Below are positions 26,576 through 34,690 of a DNA stretch of 64,000 nt, piece by piece (positions within the stretch are counted from its first letter, which is position 1; every line of letters starts with the position of its first letter). Under the pieces are notes generated by a model that ran no database searches, was not told where the DNA came from, and saw only the letters and a list, made by a program, of their open reading frames with translations. Position numbers and translations under genes: made by a program. Source of the DNA: Neptunomonas concharum (GTDB lineage: Bacteria; Pseudomonadota; Gammaproteobacteria; Pseudomonadales; Balneatricaceae); assembly GCF_008630635.1 (NCBI RefSeq), contig NZ_CP043869.1, forward strand, positions 1,798,001 through 1,862,000. The letters are read 5' to 3'.

Positions 26576-28219
26576 CTAGTTAGGTACTTGCTCGCGGATA
26601 AGTTTCTTATTGATTTTACCCACACTGGTTTTGGGGATATCCGCCACAATGCTAATTCGCTCTGGGATCGCCCACTTAGCTATCTCACCGCTATCTACAT
26701 ATTGCTGTAAATGCTGTTTAATAACGACTTCATCAACCTGAGCACCCTCGGCGGGTACAATCATCGCAAATGGACGCTCACCCCACTGTTCATCAGGTAC
26801 ACCAACAACCGCCACTTGAGATACCACTTCACTCTGGCTGATATAGTTTTCTAACGCGAGGGATGAAATCCACTCGCCACCCGTTTTAATCACATCTTTG
26901 ATACGGTCTTTGATCACCAACGTGCCATCAGGTGAGATAGATGCCACATCTCCCGTATGTAACCAACCGCCCTGCCACAGCTCTGCGCCTTTTTCAGGCT
27001 CTTTATAATAACCTTGGGTCAACCAAGGTGCCCGAACGACCACTTCCCCCATGGCTTCACCATCTTGCGAGACTTCATTTCCAGCAGGATCGACAATCTT
27101 CAGATCCACCAGCCCCACAGGCACACCGGTTTTTATACGGCGTGGCATCTGATCCAACATCGGTTGCGCTAGTTCATCATCATGCATGTAGGTAGCCGTC
27201 AGTAATGGGCACGTTTCTGACATACCGTAGGCGGTATAAAAGAGAATGCCACGCTCTGCCATATGATTTGCCATACCTAAGGTTGGTGCACTTCCGCCAG
27301 TCAACATCTTCCAGCCGCTTAAATCAGCCGTTTTAGCCGCCTCACAACCAAGAATCATCTGCAACACCGTCGGCACACCGTGGGAGAACGTCACCTTCTC
27401 TTTTTCAAACAGCTGCACCAATTTATTAGGCTCATAACGTCCCGGATATACTTGTTTGATACCCATCATTGTTGCCACATAAGGCACGCCCCATGCATGG
27501 ACATGGAACATTGGCGTCATAGGCATGTAAACATCGTCCGAACGCAGTAACGGTTGACCTTTATAGCACCCTAACGTTGCAGCCATATTCAGCGTGTGTA
27601 GAACCAATTGGCGATGGGAGAAATAAACACCTTTAGGGTTACCGGTTGTACCTGTCGTATAAAAGGTCGTGGCTACCGAGTTCTCATCAAAATCCGGAAA
27701 ATCGTATTGATCTGATGCCGCCGCTAACAGCGCTTCGTATTCACCCAATACCGGTAAAGCCGTACTAGCCGGTTGCGTATCATCAGACAACTGAATGTAA
27801 CCACGAATACTTGGCACCTTGCCTTGTAATTGCTCGGCTAACACTAAAAAGTCATCATGCACCAAAACCAAGTTATCCTCGGCATGATCCATGGTATAGA
27901 CAATTTGCTCGGGACTTAGACGAATATTAACATGATGTATCACGGCACCTATCATAGGGACTGCAAAATACGCCTCTAGATAGCGGTGGCTATCCCAATC
28001 CATCACAGCAACCGTATCACCCGGACCTATTCCTGACTCCGTTAAGAGATTCGCCAGTTTACAGATACGTTGGTAAAGGGTGCGGTAATCGTAACGAATG
28101 ACATCACTGTATACGATCTCATTATCAGGCTCATAACGCTTCCCTGAAAGCAGCAAACTTTTAATCAGTAGCGGGTATGAGTGCGCACCTTCTGCGGGAG
28201 GTAGTATTTTTGTTTTCAT
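26576..28219 (-). CDS. Fatty acyl-CoA ligase (AlkK-type AMP-forming)
   Basis: ANL-superfamily ligase of 547 residues activating a carboxylic acid through an acyl-AMP to the CoA thioester. The P-loop TTFYTTGTTGNPKGVYFSH (core TTGTTGNPKG), TAYGMSETCPLL, GWLHTGDVASISPDG and IKDRIKDVIKTGGEWISS motifs are intact, with the catalytic Lys in KTSVGKINKK. The spectrum looks like medium- or long-chain fatty acids. It is monocistronic. A decayed relative of its 5' end is present at 33.6 kb. The inverted repeat GCTCATCTAA / TTAGATGAGC at 26514-26562 lies just past its stop. Confidence 0.9.
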   Translation of the reverse strand: MKTKILPPAEGAHSYPLLIKSLLLSGKRYEPDNEIVYSDVIRYDYRTLYQRICKLANLLTESGIGPGDTVAVMDWDSHRYLEAYFAVPMIGAVIHHVNIRLSPEQIVYTMDHAEDNLVLVHDDFLVLAEQLQGKVPSIRGYIQLSDDTQPASTALPVLGEYEALLAAASDQYDFPDFDENSVATTFYTTGTTGNPKGVYFSHRQLVLHTLNMAATLGCYKGQPLLRSDDVYMPMTPMFHVHAWGVPYVATMMGIKQVYPGRYEPNKLVQLFEKEKVTFSHGVPTVLQMILGCEAAKTADLSGWKMLTGGSAPTLGMANHMAERGILFYTAYGMSETCPLLTATYMHDDELAQPMLDQMPRRIKTGVPVGLVDLKIVDPAGNEVSQDGEAMGEVVVRAPWLTQGYYKEPEKGAELWQGGWLHTGDVASISPDGTLVIKDRIKDVIKTGGEWISSLALENYISQSEVVSQVAVVGVPDEQWGERPFAMIVPAEGAQVDEVVIKQHLQQYVDSGEIAKWAIPERISIVADIPKTSVGKINKKLIREQVPN

Positions 28220-28519
28220 GTTCCATGGCCTGTTTTTGTTATTGTGCAGGTAAGCATGACCTGAAGGGTCACCATCCTCTAAGTAAACTCCCTCATTCTG
28301 GCGGCTTTTTCAATCAATGCACAATAACAAATATGTGCAGAACAGTAACAAAAGGCGTCAAGCTAATATTAGAGCCGCATTGATAACCTCTGCGTTATAT
28401 CTGCTATTTATTAGATAAGACCGAAGTTATCTACTAGATTAAAACTAGGATTGATAATCGATGATGTATGACGGATACGGACGCCATACATAAACCAGCT
28501 TAATTCGCTCGTTACGAAC
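28220..28519. other. 300-base intergenic region
   Basis: Divergent control region between the acyl-CoA ligase and the truncated chemoreceptor. No homologous coding remnant for a chemoreceptor first membrane helix was found in any frame just before 28520. The segment 28380-28470 is A+T rich. No confident promoter is assigned. Confidence 0.4.
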
Positions 28520-30154
28520 ATGGACAATATGTCTAAGATTCGTTACCAGTCTTATCAGACGGCTGATGAGTTACGGCAAAGCTCCGATGATTTAACACGC
28601 TTAGGACGAACTTATGTTGTTACGGGGGATGATAAATATGAAAAAATGTATATGGACATACTTGCCATTCGAAATGGCGATAAACCTCGCCCCGAAAATT
28701 ACCACTCAATATATTGGGACTTGGTACTAAACTACGGTGATAAACCAAAGCCTGATGGAGAGGCAATTGCACTCAAAACCACCATGGAAGAACTAGGCTT
28801 TTCGGCTGAAGAGTTTGAATTTTTAGCTCAAGCACAGGCTAACTCCGATGGGCTGGTCAATATGGAAGTTAAGGCTATGAATGCAGCCAAGGGCATCTAC
28901 CCAAATTCAAGTGGTAAATACGAAGTCAGAGGAGATCCTGACTCTAACATGGCTATAGCGCTTCTACACAGTAACGAGTATCACAGCGAGAAAGCGAAAA
29001 TCATGAAGCCTATAGATGAGTTCTTCGTGAAACTTGAGCACAGAACACAGGATCAATTGGACAAAGCAACTGAAGCAGTAAAGAACTATGTGTTGCTTGG
29101 TAGTATTCTCATGATTTTAGTACTGCTTACCGCTGTCGCAGGCTATTTTATTGTTGCACGAATGATAACAGCGCCTATTCTTGATATTTCAAAGGTACTA
29201 GGCGATATTGATCATAGCCATGACCTTTCTATTAGATTACCTTCAGAGAGCAAAAATGAAGTGGGCTCCATCAGTACGGCTATTAACAATTTGCTGGAGC
29301 AATATCGCCAAACGATTCAAAAAATTCTCTCAGTCAATACAGAAATATTTGAAATCGCTGGCAATATAAAAAGCGTCAGTTCAACTAGCTCCAAAATGTC
29401 CTCTCAACAAAACGATGAGTTATTGATGGCTGCCACGGCCATGGAGGAGATGACAACCGCTTTAGCCAGTGTTTCCGAAAGCACTTGTCAGGCTGAGAGT
29501 CATGCGGGTCAGAGCGAGCATGAAGCTAACTCTGGACTGGAAGTCTTTAACAAAACCCAACACGAGTTCGAAATACTGGATAACGAGTTTCAGCAGACAA
29601 CCTCAATCATTGCCGAACTAGCCAATGAAAGTAATAACGTTAGTAACGTATTAGAGGTTATCAAAGCCATAGCTGAACAAACTAACCTACTCGCATTGAA
29701 TGCAGCCATAGAAGCAGCCAGAGCCGGAGAGCAAGGCCGAGGATTTGCGGTTGTTGCTGACGAAGTCAGATCTTTAGCACAAAGAACACAGGAGTCTACG
29801 GTAGAAATTGAGTCTATGATCTCTGCCTTGCAAGACAAGGCACACTTATCTACCCGCACAATTCAAAGCAGCACACTTAAGATGAAAGGCACCCGACAAA
29901 ACATAGAGACAGCTGGCGATGCACTAAGAGCTATTCAATTGTCGGTAACTGACATACATAAACTACACACAACGGTGGCTTCAGCAACAGAAGAACAACT
30001 GTGTGTGAGCAATGAGATCAGTGAGAACATTAGTAAGATCAAGTTATTATCAGTCAATATCGAGGAGAGCGTATCTGATTTGACGCCGCTGGCTGAGCAG
30101 ATGCTACGTAATACAAATGATCTAAAAGGTAGTGTTGAGCACTTTAAAACTTAA
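28520..30154 (+). CDS. Methyl-accepting chemotaxis protein lacking TM1
   Basis: The signalling half is normal: one membrane helix (about 189-213), HAMP (about 214-268) and an MCP domain with the hairpin tip [43 protein letters not shown] (core [19 protein letters not shown]). The N-terminal about 185 residues look like the periplasmic ligand domain of receptors that begin with a membrane helix, but no helix precedes it. The frame is open only to a stop at 28469 and encodes nothing hydrophobic there. No good Shine-Dalgarno site is seen. Without TM1 the sensor domain would not be exported normally, so this is either a 5'-truncated pseudogene or an altered receptor. Confidence 0.8.
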   Translation: MDNMSKIRYQSYQTADELRQSSDDLTRLGRTYVVTGDDKYEKMYMDILAIRNGDKPRPENYHSIYWDLVLNYGDKPKPDGEAIALKTTMEELGFSAEEFEFLAQAQANSDGLVNMEVKAMNAAKGIYPNSSGKYEVRGDPDSNMAIALLHSNEYHSEKAKIMKPIDEFFVKLEHRTQDQLDKATEAVKNYVLLGSILMILVLLTAVAGYFIVARMITAPILDISKVLGDIDHSHDLSIRLPSESKNEVGSISTAINNLLEQYRQTIQKILSVNTEIFEIAGNIKSVSSTSSKMSSQQNDELLMAATAMEEMTTALASVSESTCQAESHAGQSEHEANSGLEVFNKTQHEFEILDNEFQQTTSIIAELANESNNVSNVLEVIKAIAEQTNLLALNAAIEAARAGEQGRGFAVVADEVRSLAQRTQESTVEIESMISALQDKAHLSTRTIQSSTLKMKGTRQNIETAGDALRAIQLSVTDIHKLHTTVASATEEQLCVSNEISENISKIKLLSVNIEESVSDLTPLAEQMLRNTNDLKGSVEHFKT

Positions 30155-30181
30155 AGAAAGACACTCTGTTTCAATGTCCAA

Positions 30182-30202
30182 ACCACCTCCTATGGAGGTG
30201 GT
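30182..30202 (+). promoter_or_regulatory. Hairpin sequestering a Shine-Dalgarno site
   Basis: ACCACCTCC and GGAGGTGGT form a perfect 9-bp stem with a TAT loop. The right arm is a near-ideal Shine-Dalgarno sequence whose GGAGG ends 11 bases before the ATG at 30210. There is no T-run after it, so it is not an ordinary terminator. Confidence 0.5.
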
Positions 30203-30209
30203 GATCGCT

Positions 30210-30398
30210 ATGACCTTAGAGATCATGCACTTTATTCTTTTAGGTAGAATAATCATTCACAACAGCAATAAACACTGCCAGCTAAACGACATTACTCCTG
30301 AACTGCTGAAACAAGAAACACTGCATTTAGGCATCCGTGAAGAAGACAGCGAGCTTGAGTACCTACAAGCCTTTGTAAACTTCGCCAAGCAACACTGA
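30210..30398 (+). CDS. Small hypothetical protein (62 aa)
   Basis: Not recognised. The frame is open from 30132, overlapping the chemoreceptor end, with possible ATGs at 30174 and 30210. The latter is preferred because GGAGGTG precedes it. The product starts with a hydrophobic stretch (TLEIMHFILLGRIII) and continues into an acidic helical tail (REEDSELEYLQAFVNFAKQH). It directly follows the MCP gene. Translation may be controlled by the hairpin at 30182-30202. It could still be a chance frame. Confidence 0.45.
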   Translation: MTLEIMHFILLGRIIIHNSNKHCQLNDITPELLKQETLHLGIREEDSELEYLQAFVNFAKQH

Positions 30399-30408
30399 GG
30401 GGTAAGGT

Positions 30409-30879
30409 TTAGACCATATCCACCGTTAATGGCAAACCAGTAAAATCTGCAAACTGCTGGGCAATGTACTTGGCATGTGAGGGGTAGCGTATATTGCTTA
30501 AGGCGACCTGCTCGCCGTTTTCACACACCATAACAATTTGATAAGGCAAGTTTTTAGCGCCTCGGCTTATCAAGCGAAAGCCTAACACCTCGTTTAAGTC
30601 ATAAGTGCGGTTAAAAATCGGATAGAGACTAGAGGCTTTCAGTACAATTTTGCGAGCATCAAGATCAAACCTAACTCGGTAACCAGCAAAGGTTGCATGC
30701 CATCCCAATGTGGTAATTAAACCAATCGCCCAAAATGGCAAACCGCCGGGGCTTGCAGCAAAATAGATATTCAACACGCCTACCAACAAAATAATGACAC
30801 CCAGCCCACTGAGTAGGACATGCGAAAGCAGATATTGCCGATAGGTGGCGCGCTTGGGTGAGTGCACTTTCAAGATCAT
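30409..30879 (-). CDS. Small inner-membrane protein of unknown function (156 aa)
   Basis: Two predicted membrane helices (about residues 20-42 and 47-66) are followed by a soluble C-terminal part of about 85 residues (FDLDARKIVLKASSLYPIFNRTYDL, core IVLKASSLYPIF) that looks like a small beta-rich domain. No family was recognised. GGAG lies seven bases before the ATG, and the start overlaps the stop of the 238-residue upstream gene by four bases, so the two are coupled and probably work together. Confidence 0.65.
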   Translation of the reverse strand: MILKVHSPKRATYRQYLLSHVLLSGLGVIILLVGVLNIYFAASPGGLPFWAIGLITTLGWHATFAGYRVRFDLDARKIVLKASSLYPIFNRTYDLNEVLGFRLISRGAKNLPYQIVMVCENGEQVALSNIRYPSHAKYIAQQFADFTGLPLTVDMV

Positions 30880-31592
30880 AACAACACTCCATACTCTACC
30901 AGTGCCGCCAGCACACAGAATACGGGGATAGGCAGAGCAAGCTTTAACAGCGCACCACGCGACCAGATAGGAACCACTAAACCGAGTTCAGACATCGGCG
31001 TTTCTGCAACGTCTACCGGTGTGTTTGCAGGCACTGATTTAGCAGTAACAGAGGGTGTATCTTCGGCCTGCCAAGGATGCTTATTGGGCCAATCGCTGAC
31101 TTGCTCAAGCGCTACCACACGAAATTGCTGCTGCAGGTAAGCCATTAACGCCTGCGCATCACTGGGCTGGTCAAACACATACAGCTGGTTCAACAGGCCT
31201 ACTTGCAACCGGCGATTATTGTCAATTCGGGTTAGCAGGACCTCTACGGTATCTGCGCGCTGTGTATCGCCCCGCTGTGGAGCACGCCACCAAGCAGAGC
31301 GCTGCACAAGCACCCGATTGGTTGCCCGATCAAACACCAGCCGATGCGACTGGCAGAACAGATATAGTCCCACCGCTGCGCTGATCATCGCCAGCACACG
31401 GTAAAAAGTAGCCTCACTCCCTTCTAACATCACACCTAGCACCAGCGCTTGAGCACATAAAAACAGCACAAATGCACCGCCCAGCTTAATCATCATGCCC
31501 TTTTTAGTATGTAGGCTGATGCCAGAGCCATCAGCCATAGGGCGCAGCAGTTTTTTCACCTTTGCGGGCAAAGCTTGGTAGTTTGTGTTCAT
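30876..31592 (-). CDS. Inner-membrane protein of unknown function (238 aa)
   Basis: Not recognised. Two hydrophobic helices lie at about 34-52 and 64-82, then a soluble middle that resembles the beta-rich domain of its downstream partner (RLVFDRATNRVLVQRSAWW compared with VRFDLDARKIVLKAS), and a third helix at the C-terminus (about 214-234). AAGGAAT immediately precedes the ATG region. The shared FD-x-R/D-x-x-V-L motif suggests the two coupled genes are distant paralogues, which is inference. Confidence 0.65.
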   Translation of the reverse strand: MNTNYQALPAKVKKLLRPMADGSGISLHTKKGMMIKLGGAFVLFLCAQALVLGVMLEGSEATFYRVLAMISAAVGLYLFCQSHRLVFDRATNRVLVQRSAWWRAPQRGDTQRADTVEVLLTRIDNNRRLQVGLLNQLYVFDQPSDAQALMAYLQQQFRVVALEQVSDWPNKHPWQAEDTPSVTAKSVPANTPVDVAETPMSELGLVVPIWSRGALLKLALPIPVFCVLAALVEYGVLL

Positions 31593-31782
31593 ATTCCTTC
31601 AAATTCAGCGAGTTACCTTAAAAGCCCATGATACACGTCAAGACAGCTGGACTAAAGCCGAGCGGAGGCTGGTAGGCCTAGTGAGGTGGACGCTTAGCAG
31701 AGCGCCCCACTCTCATACCATTGACAGTAAGGCTCATTTTAAATCAAACAAGCTCACCAAAACGATGAGGACTGCCATCAAA

Positions 31783-32883
31783 TCAGTGTTTCAACTCAAC
31801 CGACTCAATCCACCGGTAACCAAGAGCCCCTGACTTTTGTGACACATAAACTTTATCTCCTGACGAAGCTCCTACGTATATACTTGAGTCAACACGAATA
31901 GATCTTTGAGTGCCCTCATTGAGCCAATCCTCAGTATACAAATAGTAACTAGTTGCACGCCTCCTACTACTAGATGATCTTTTATCGAAAACAGATACTT
32001 CAAAAATTTTCGGTTCAGCCGTATCAAAGTCAGCATTATAATCTTTGAGCTCAAAAAAACTGGTAGCAAAACAGCCAAAACCTCCGATTAATAACGCCTC
32101 CAATAACACCAGATGTCTTCGAGAGCTGCGCCGCAACAGCAATAAAACACTCCCTATCAACATTGCTAGCAGTAAAGAACCTAATAAAAGCGCATCATAA
32201 AAAAGCGTAGCCTCATCAATGAGTACAGATGAATCAAACGCCACTAGGCGCTCAAACTGATAATAGCCGAAGATTCCTAAAGCTGAGCTTATGCCCAAAA
32301 GAGCTGCAGCTTTGTAAGTGAAAGGATCCGTCCATGAAGCGTCCTTTTTGTCAGGGATACTCTCTATTTCATTAGACAGCTTATTCAATAGTGGAACAAC
32401 TTTAGGTACTAGCGCTTGTATGTCATGCTCATCAAACACACTATAGGTCGTAAATTTTATCCAAAGAAGACCAGAATTATGTCGTATTTCCTTAACATAA
32501 AAGGTGTATTGATTAACAGCCGAATAAATATCTAGAACGAGCGGTATGATTTTTTCTTTTTCGGCGAGTTGGCGATGCAGCTGTTCGTTATCTGACATGA
32601 TAAATACAAGATCATCAAACTTACGATCACCCACCTGAAACTCAACAATAAGACCTAAATATTTACAAAGACGATCAAACCAAACCTCTCTTTTAAGACG
32701 ATAATCGTAACCATTTTTAGAATCTATCCCTATCAAAAGGACATTACTGTATGCAATTTTATAGTCTATATTTTTATAGAACCTATACTCTCCCTCCCAA
32801 GCAACATCCAAGTTTTTATAGATTTTATAGGCCGAATATACAACTAAAGAAATTATTCCGAATAAAAACCACATATGCCACAT
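31783..32883 (-). CDS. Unknown membrane protein with central helix pair
   Basis: No family recognised. An N-terminal helix (FLFGIISLVVYSAYKIY) precedes a soluble domain of about 170 residues. Three further hydrophobic segments follow (ALLGISSALGIFGYY, ALLLGSLLLAMLIGSVLLLL, LLEALLIGGFGCFATSFF), then a hydrophilic beta-rich C-terminus ending GYRWIESVELKH. The frame opens at TTG 32925; ATG at 32883 or 32874 is more likely. It lies in the A+T-rich accessory stretch. The C-terminal third resembles DUF3592-like small modules (YYLYTEDW, VYVSQKSG) only vaguely. Confidence 0.6.
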   Translation of the reverse strand: MWHMWFLFGIISLVVYSAYKIYKNLDVAWEGEYRFYKNIDYKIAYSNVLLIGIDSKNGYDYRLKREVWFDRLCKYLGLIVEFQVGDRKFDDLVFIMSDNEQLHRQLAEKEKIIPLVLDIYSAVNQYTFYVKEIRHNSGLLWIKFTTYSVFDEHDIQALVPKVVPLLNKLSNEIESIPDKKDASWTDPFTYKAAALLGISSALGIFGYYQFERLVAFDSSVLIDEATLFYDALLLGSLLLAMLIGSVLLLLRRSSRRHLVLLEALLIGGFGCFATSFFELKDYNADFDTAEPKIFEVSVFDKRSSSSRRRATSYYLYTEDWLNEGTQRSIRVDSSIYVGASSGDKVYVSQKSGALGYRWIESVELKH

Positions 32884-33122
32884 TCCATTGCAACGTAAAA
32901 AACATAAAATACAATCAATAAACAAGCATTTATCAGCGCTCGGGGGGGCAGAAAGGGGTTAACCACTTGGAGACGGCTGTTAGAAGGAAGGAATTGTGCT
33001 TTACTCCCAATCGCTACGAAAGGAGCCTTAGCTCCTGTTACGACATCTACCACTTTTAAACGGTCTTCCCACATTTGCATATAGAGGGTTGTGCTAAATT
33101 TCGCTAAAAGGTGTTTTAGCAT
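32853..33122 (-). CDS. Small ORF, possible N-terminal remnant of a larger gene
   Basis: An 89-residue frame with a good Shine-Dalgarno site (AGGGAG, seven bases before ATG). The first 67 residues look like a folded-protein N-terminus (MLKHLLAKFSTTLYMQMWED, LKVVDVVTGAKAPFVAIG, NPFLPPRALI), faintly like the opening of MreB-type actin homologues. The tail then turns hydrophobic and the frame runs into the next gene. This suggests a truncated gene, or an independent small membrane protein overlapping the downstream start. Confidence 0.4.
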   Translation of the reverse strand: MLKHLLAKFSTTLYMQMWEDRLKVVDVVTGAKAPFVAIGSKAQFLPSNSRLQVVNPFLPPRALINACLLIVFYVFYVAMECGICGFYSE

Positions 33123-33791
33123 CGATTCACTCCCTGAACATTCTCACCGCACGTATTATAGTGTATTCATTCGTTCAAACACATAAGACACTTTATTAAT
33201 GTAACGCAACTACAAAGATTGGACCTCTGCAGCTTCTGTGATTGAGCAAAAGCCCTAGCCCACAGGAAGGCAAAGGATGAATCCGAAAACAGTGCAAAAG
33301 GCGGCCAACCTCATCGTTAACAAAGACAGTAAAACAAGCACTTCACATTAAAAAGCTTTGCTAACATTTTGAAAAAATTACATTAACTATTTTTTCTCTT
33401 AGATACAGCCCCTTTCTGTGGGTCGTATCCCAAAACAGCAAGGTAAAAGAACACCGTAAATCCTGCTAATACAACAACAGTGAAGTCACATTCAGCTGCC
33501 CATATAAACTAAAGCGAATAAGTTCAACTGCATGAGAAAATGGGCTAACACATTGGCTAACCCGAAAATACGCTCGTTCAACGTCCGGTAGTTGTAGCGC
33601 ATCACATCGCTGTAGACGATTTCGCGGATTCGAGAATACGTGTTTTCATCTTAAGACCTGTCTGTTGTTTTTATAATGTCTACTAAAAAGCCTTCCTGTG
33701 ATGCTCTCCCAGAATAGGTATATCCACCTATTTCGACACGTTTTAGGTGATTCAGCAATTACATTTTTGTTCAAACAGGTAACACTTTTGC
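33123..33791. other. 669-base intergenic region with a decayed ligase fragment
   Basis: No intact gene. Positions 33535-33649 carry a recognisable minus-strand fragment of an acyl-CoA ligase 5' end (annotated separately). The rest (33123-33530 and 33650-33791) shows frequent stops on both strands and no recognised element. Confidence 0.55.
33535..33649 (-). pseudogene. Decayed 5' fragment of an AlkK-type acyl-CoA ligase
   Basis: From ATG at 33649 the minus strand encodes MKTRIL, matching MKTKIL at the start of the ligase at 28219. After an internal loss of about 25 codons and a frame change it encodes EIVYSDVMRYNYRTL, matching EIVYSDVIRYDYRTL, then RIFGLANVLA against RICKLANLLT. Homology ends near 33535. 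Bases differ at many third positions, so this is an old paralogue rather than a recent copy. Confidence 0.8.
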
Positions 33792-34640
33792 TCAGCGCCC
33801 TCGCGCTCGAATAGCAAAGATGCCCGCGCAACTGATCAGCACAATACCAATACAAGTATGCAACGCTGGGGTTTCGGCAAATAACCACCACCCCAGTAAG
33901 GCTGCAAACACTACTGAGCCATAGGTAAAGGCACCTAACTGCCCAGCCGGTGCAAAACTGTAACCTTTGCTAAGCAGCAGCTGGGCCAGCGTAGAGGTGC
34001 CCGCCAATAGCGCCAACCACATCAGCTGGGTAGAGTCGGGCGTCATCCACACCCTGAGTGCAGGAATGGCTGCCAGCAAGGTGCTGAACAGCGCAAAGTA
34101 AAATACGATGCGTTGTGGACTTTCGCTGCCACTCATACGCCGAATCGTTACTTTGGCTAGCCCACCCAGCGCCGCCCCAAAGATCGCAATCAGGACAGCC
34201 ATATTCAGACTGCCCTCTTGCGGATTCAACACGGCATACACACCGATAAAGCCCACAAAAATCGCCAGTAGCGTACGGAGCCCTAAGCGCTCGGATAGCC
34301 AGAAATAGCCGATTAATGGCATAAAGAAAGGTGCAGTTTGTTTTAACAACGCAGCCATCGCCAATGGCAGATGTGCCCACGAATAGTACAAACAGCTCAT
34401 GGCGGTTACACCTACCGCTGCCCGCATAAAGTGGAAACGCAATAGATCTGTTTTAATGCCTTGCACGCCTACCCGCATTAACCAAGGCAGCAAAATTACA
34501 AGCCCCAATAGATTGCGGAAAAAGACGATACTCTCCGTAGGTAATTCCGTCGCGATTTGTTTAATCACCGTCCCTGAAAGTACTAAAAAAAGCTCGGACA
34601 GTAGGATCAACAAAGCGCCTTTGATCAAATTTTCTTGCAT
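33792..34640 (-). CDS. DMT-superfamily transporter (EamA, RhaT/YdcZ-like)
   Basis: Polytopic inner-membrane protein with two EamA repeats and about ten helices; the second repeat begins LNMAVLIAIFGAALGGLAKV and ends near WWLFAETPALHTCIGIVLI. About 282 residues, normal for the family. Substrate is unknown (metabolite or amino-acid export is common). The frame opens at ATG 34658, but that codon lies inside the terminator hairpin of the upstream protease gene, so ATG at 34640 (MQENLIKG) is preferred. Confidence 0.88.
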   Translation of the reverse strand: MQENLIKGALLILLSELFLVLSGTVIKQIATELPTESIVFFRNLLGLVILLPWLMRVGVQGIKTDLLRFHFMRAAVGVTAMSCLYYSWAHLPLAMAALLKQTAPFFMPLIGYFWLSERLGLRTLLAIFVGFIGVYAVLNPQEGSLNMAVLIAIFGAALGGLAKVTIRRMSGSESPQRIVFYFALFSTLLAAIPALRVWMTPDSTQLMWLALLAGTSTLAQLLLSKGYSFAPAGQLGAFTYGSVVFAALLGWWLFAETPALHTCIGIVLISCAGIFAIRARGR

Positions 34641-34644
34641 CGAT

Positions 34645-34671
34645 AAAAAAGCACCCATAGTGGGTGCTTTT
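34645..34671 (-). terminator. Intrinsic terminator after the M16 protease gene
   Basis: AGCACCC / GGGTGCT stem with a five-base loop, flanked by A- and T-runs, about 20 bases past the protease stop. On the minus strand the stem is followed by six T's. It overlaps the first possible start codon of the DMT transporter. Confidence 0.8.
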
Positions 34672-34690
34672 CACTCCTTAAGCTAACGGA

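Noticed and set aside
34658-34658. ATG at 34658 as start of the DMT transporter
   Set aside because: It lies in the terminator stem of the upstream gene; the next ATG (34640) starts a normal-length family member.
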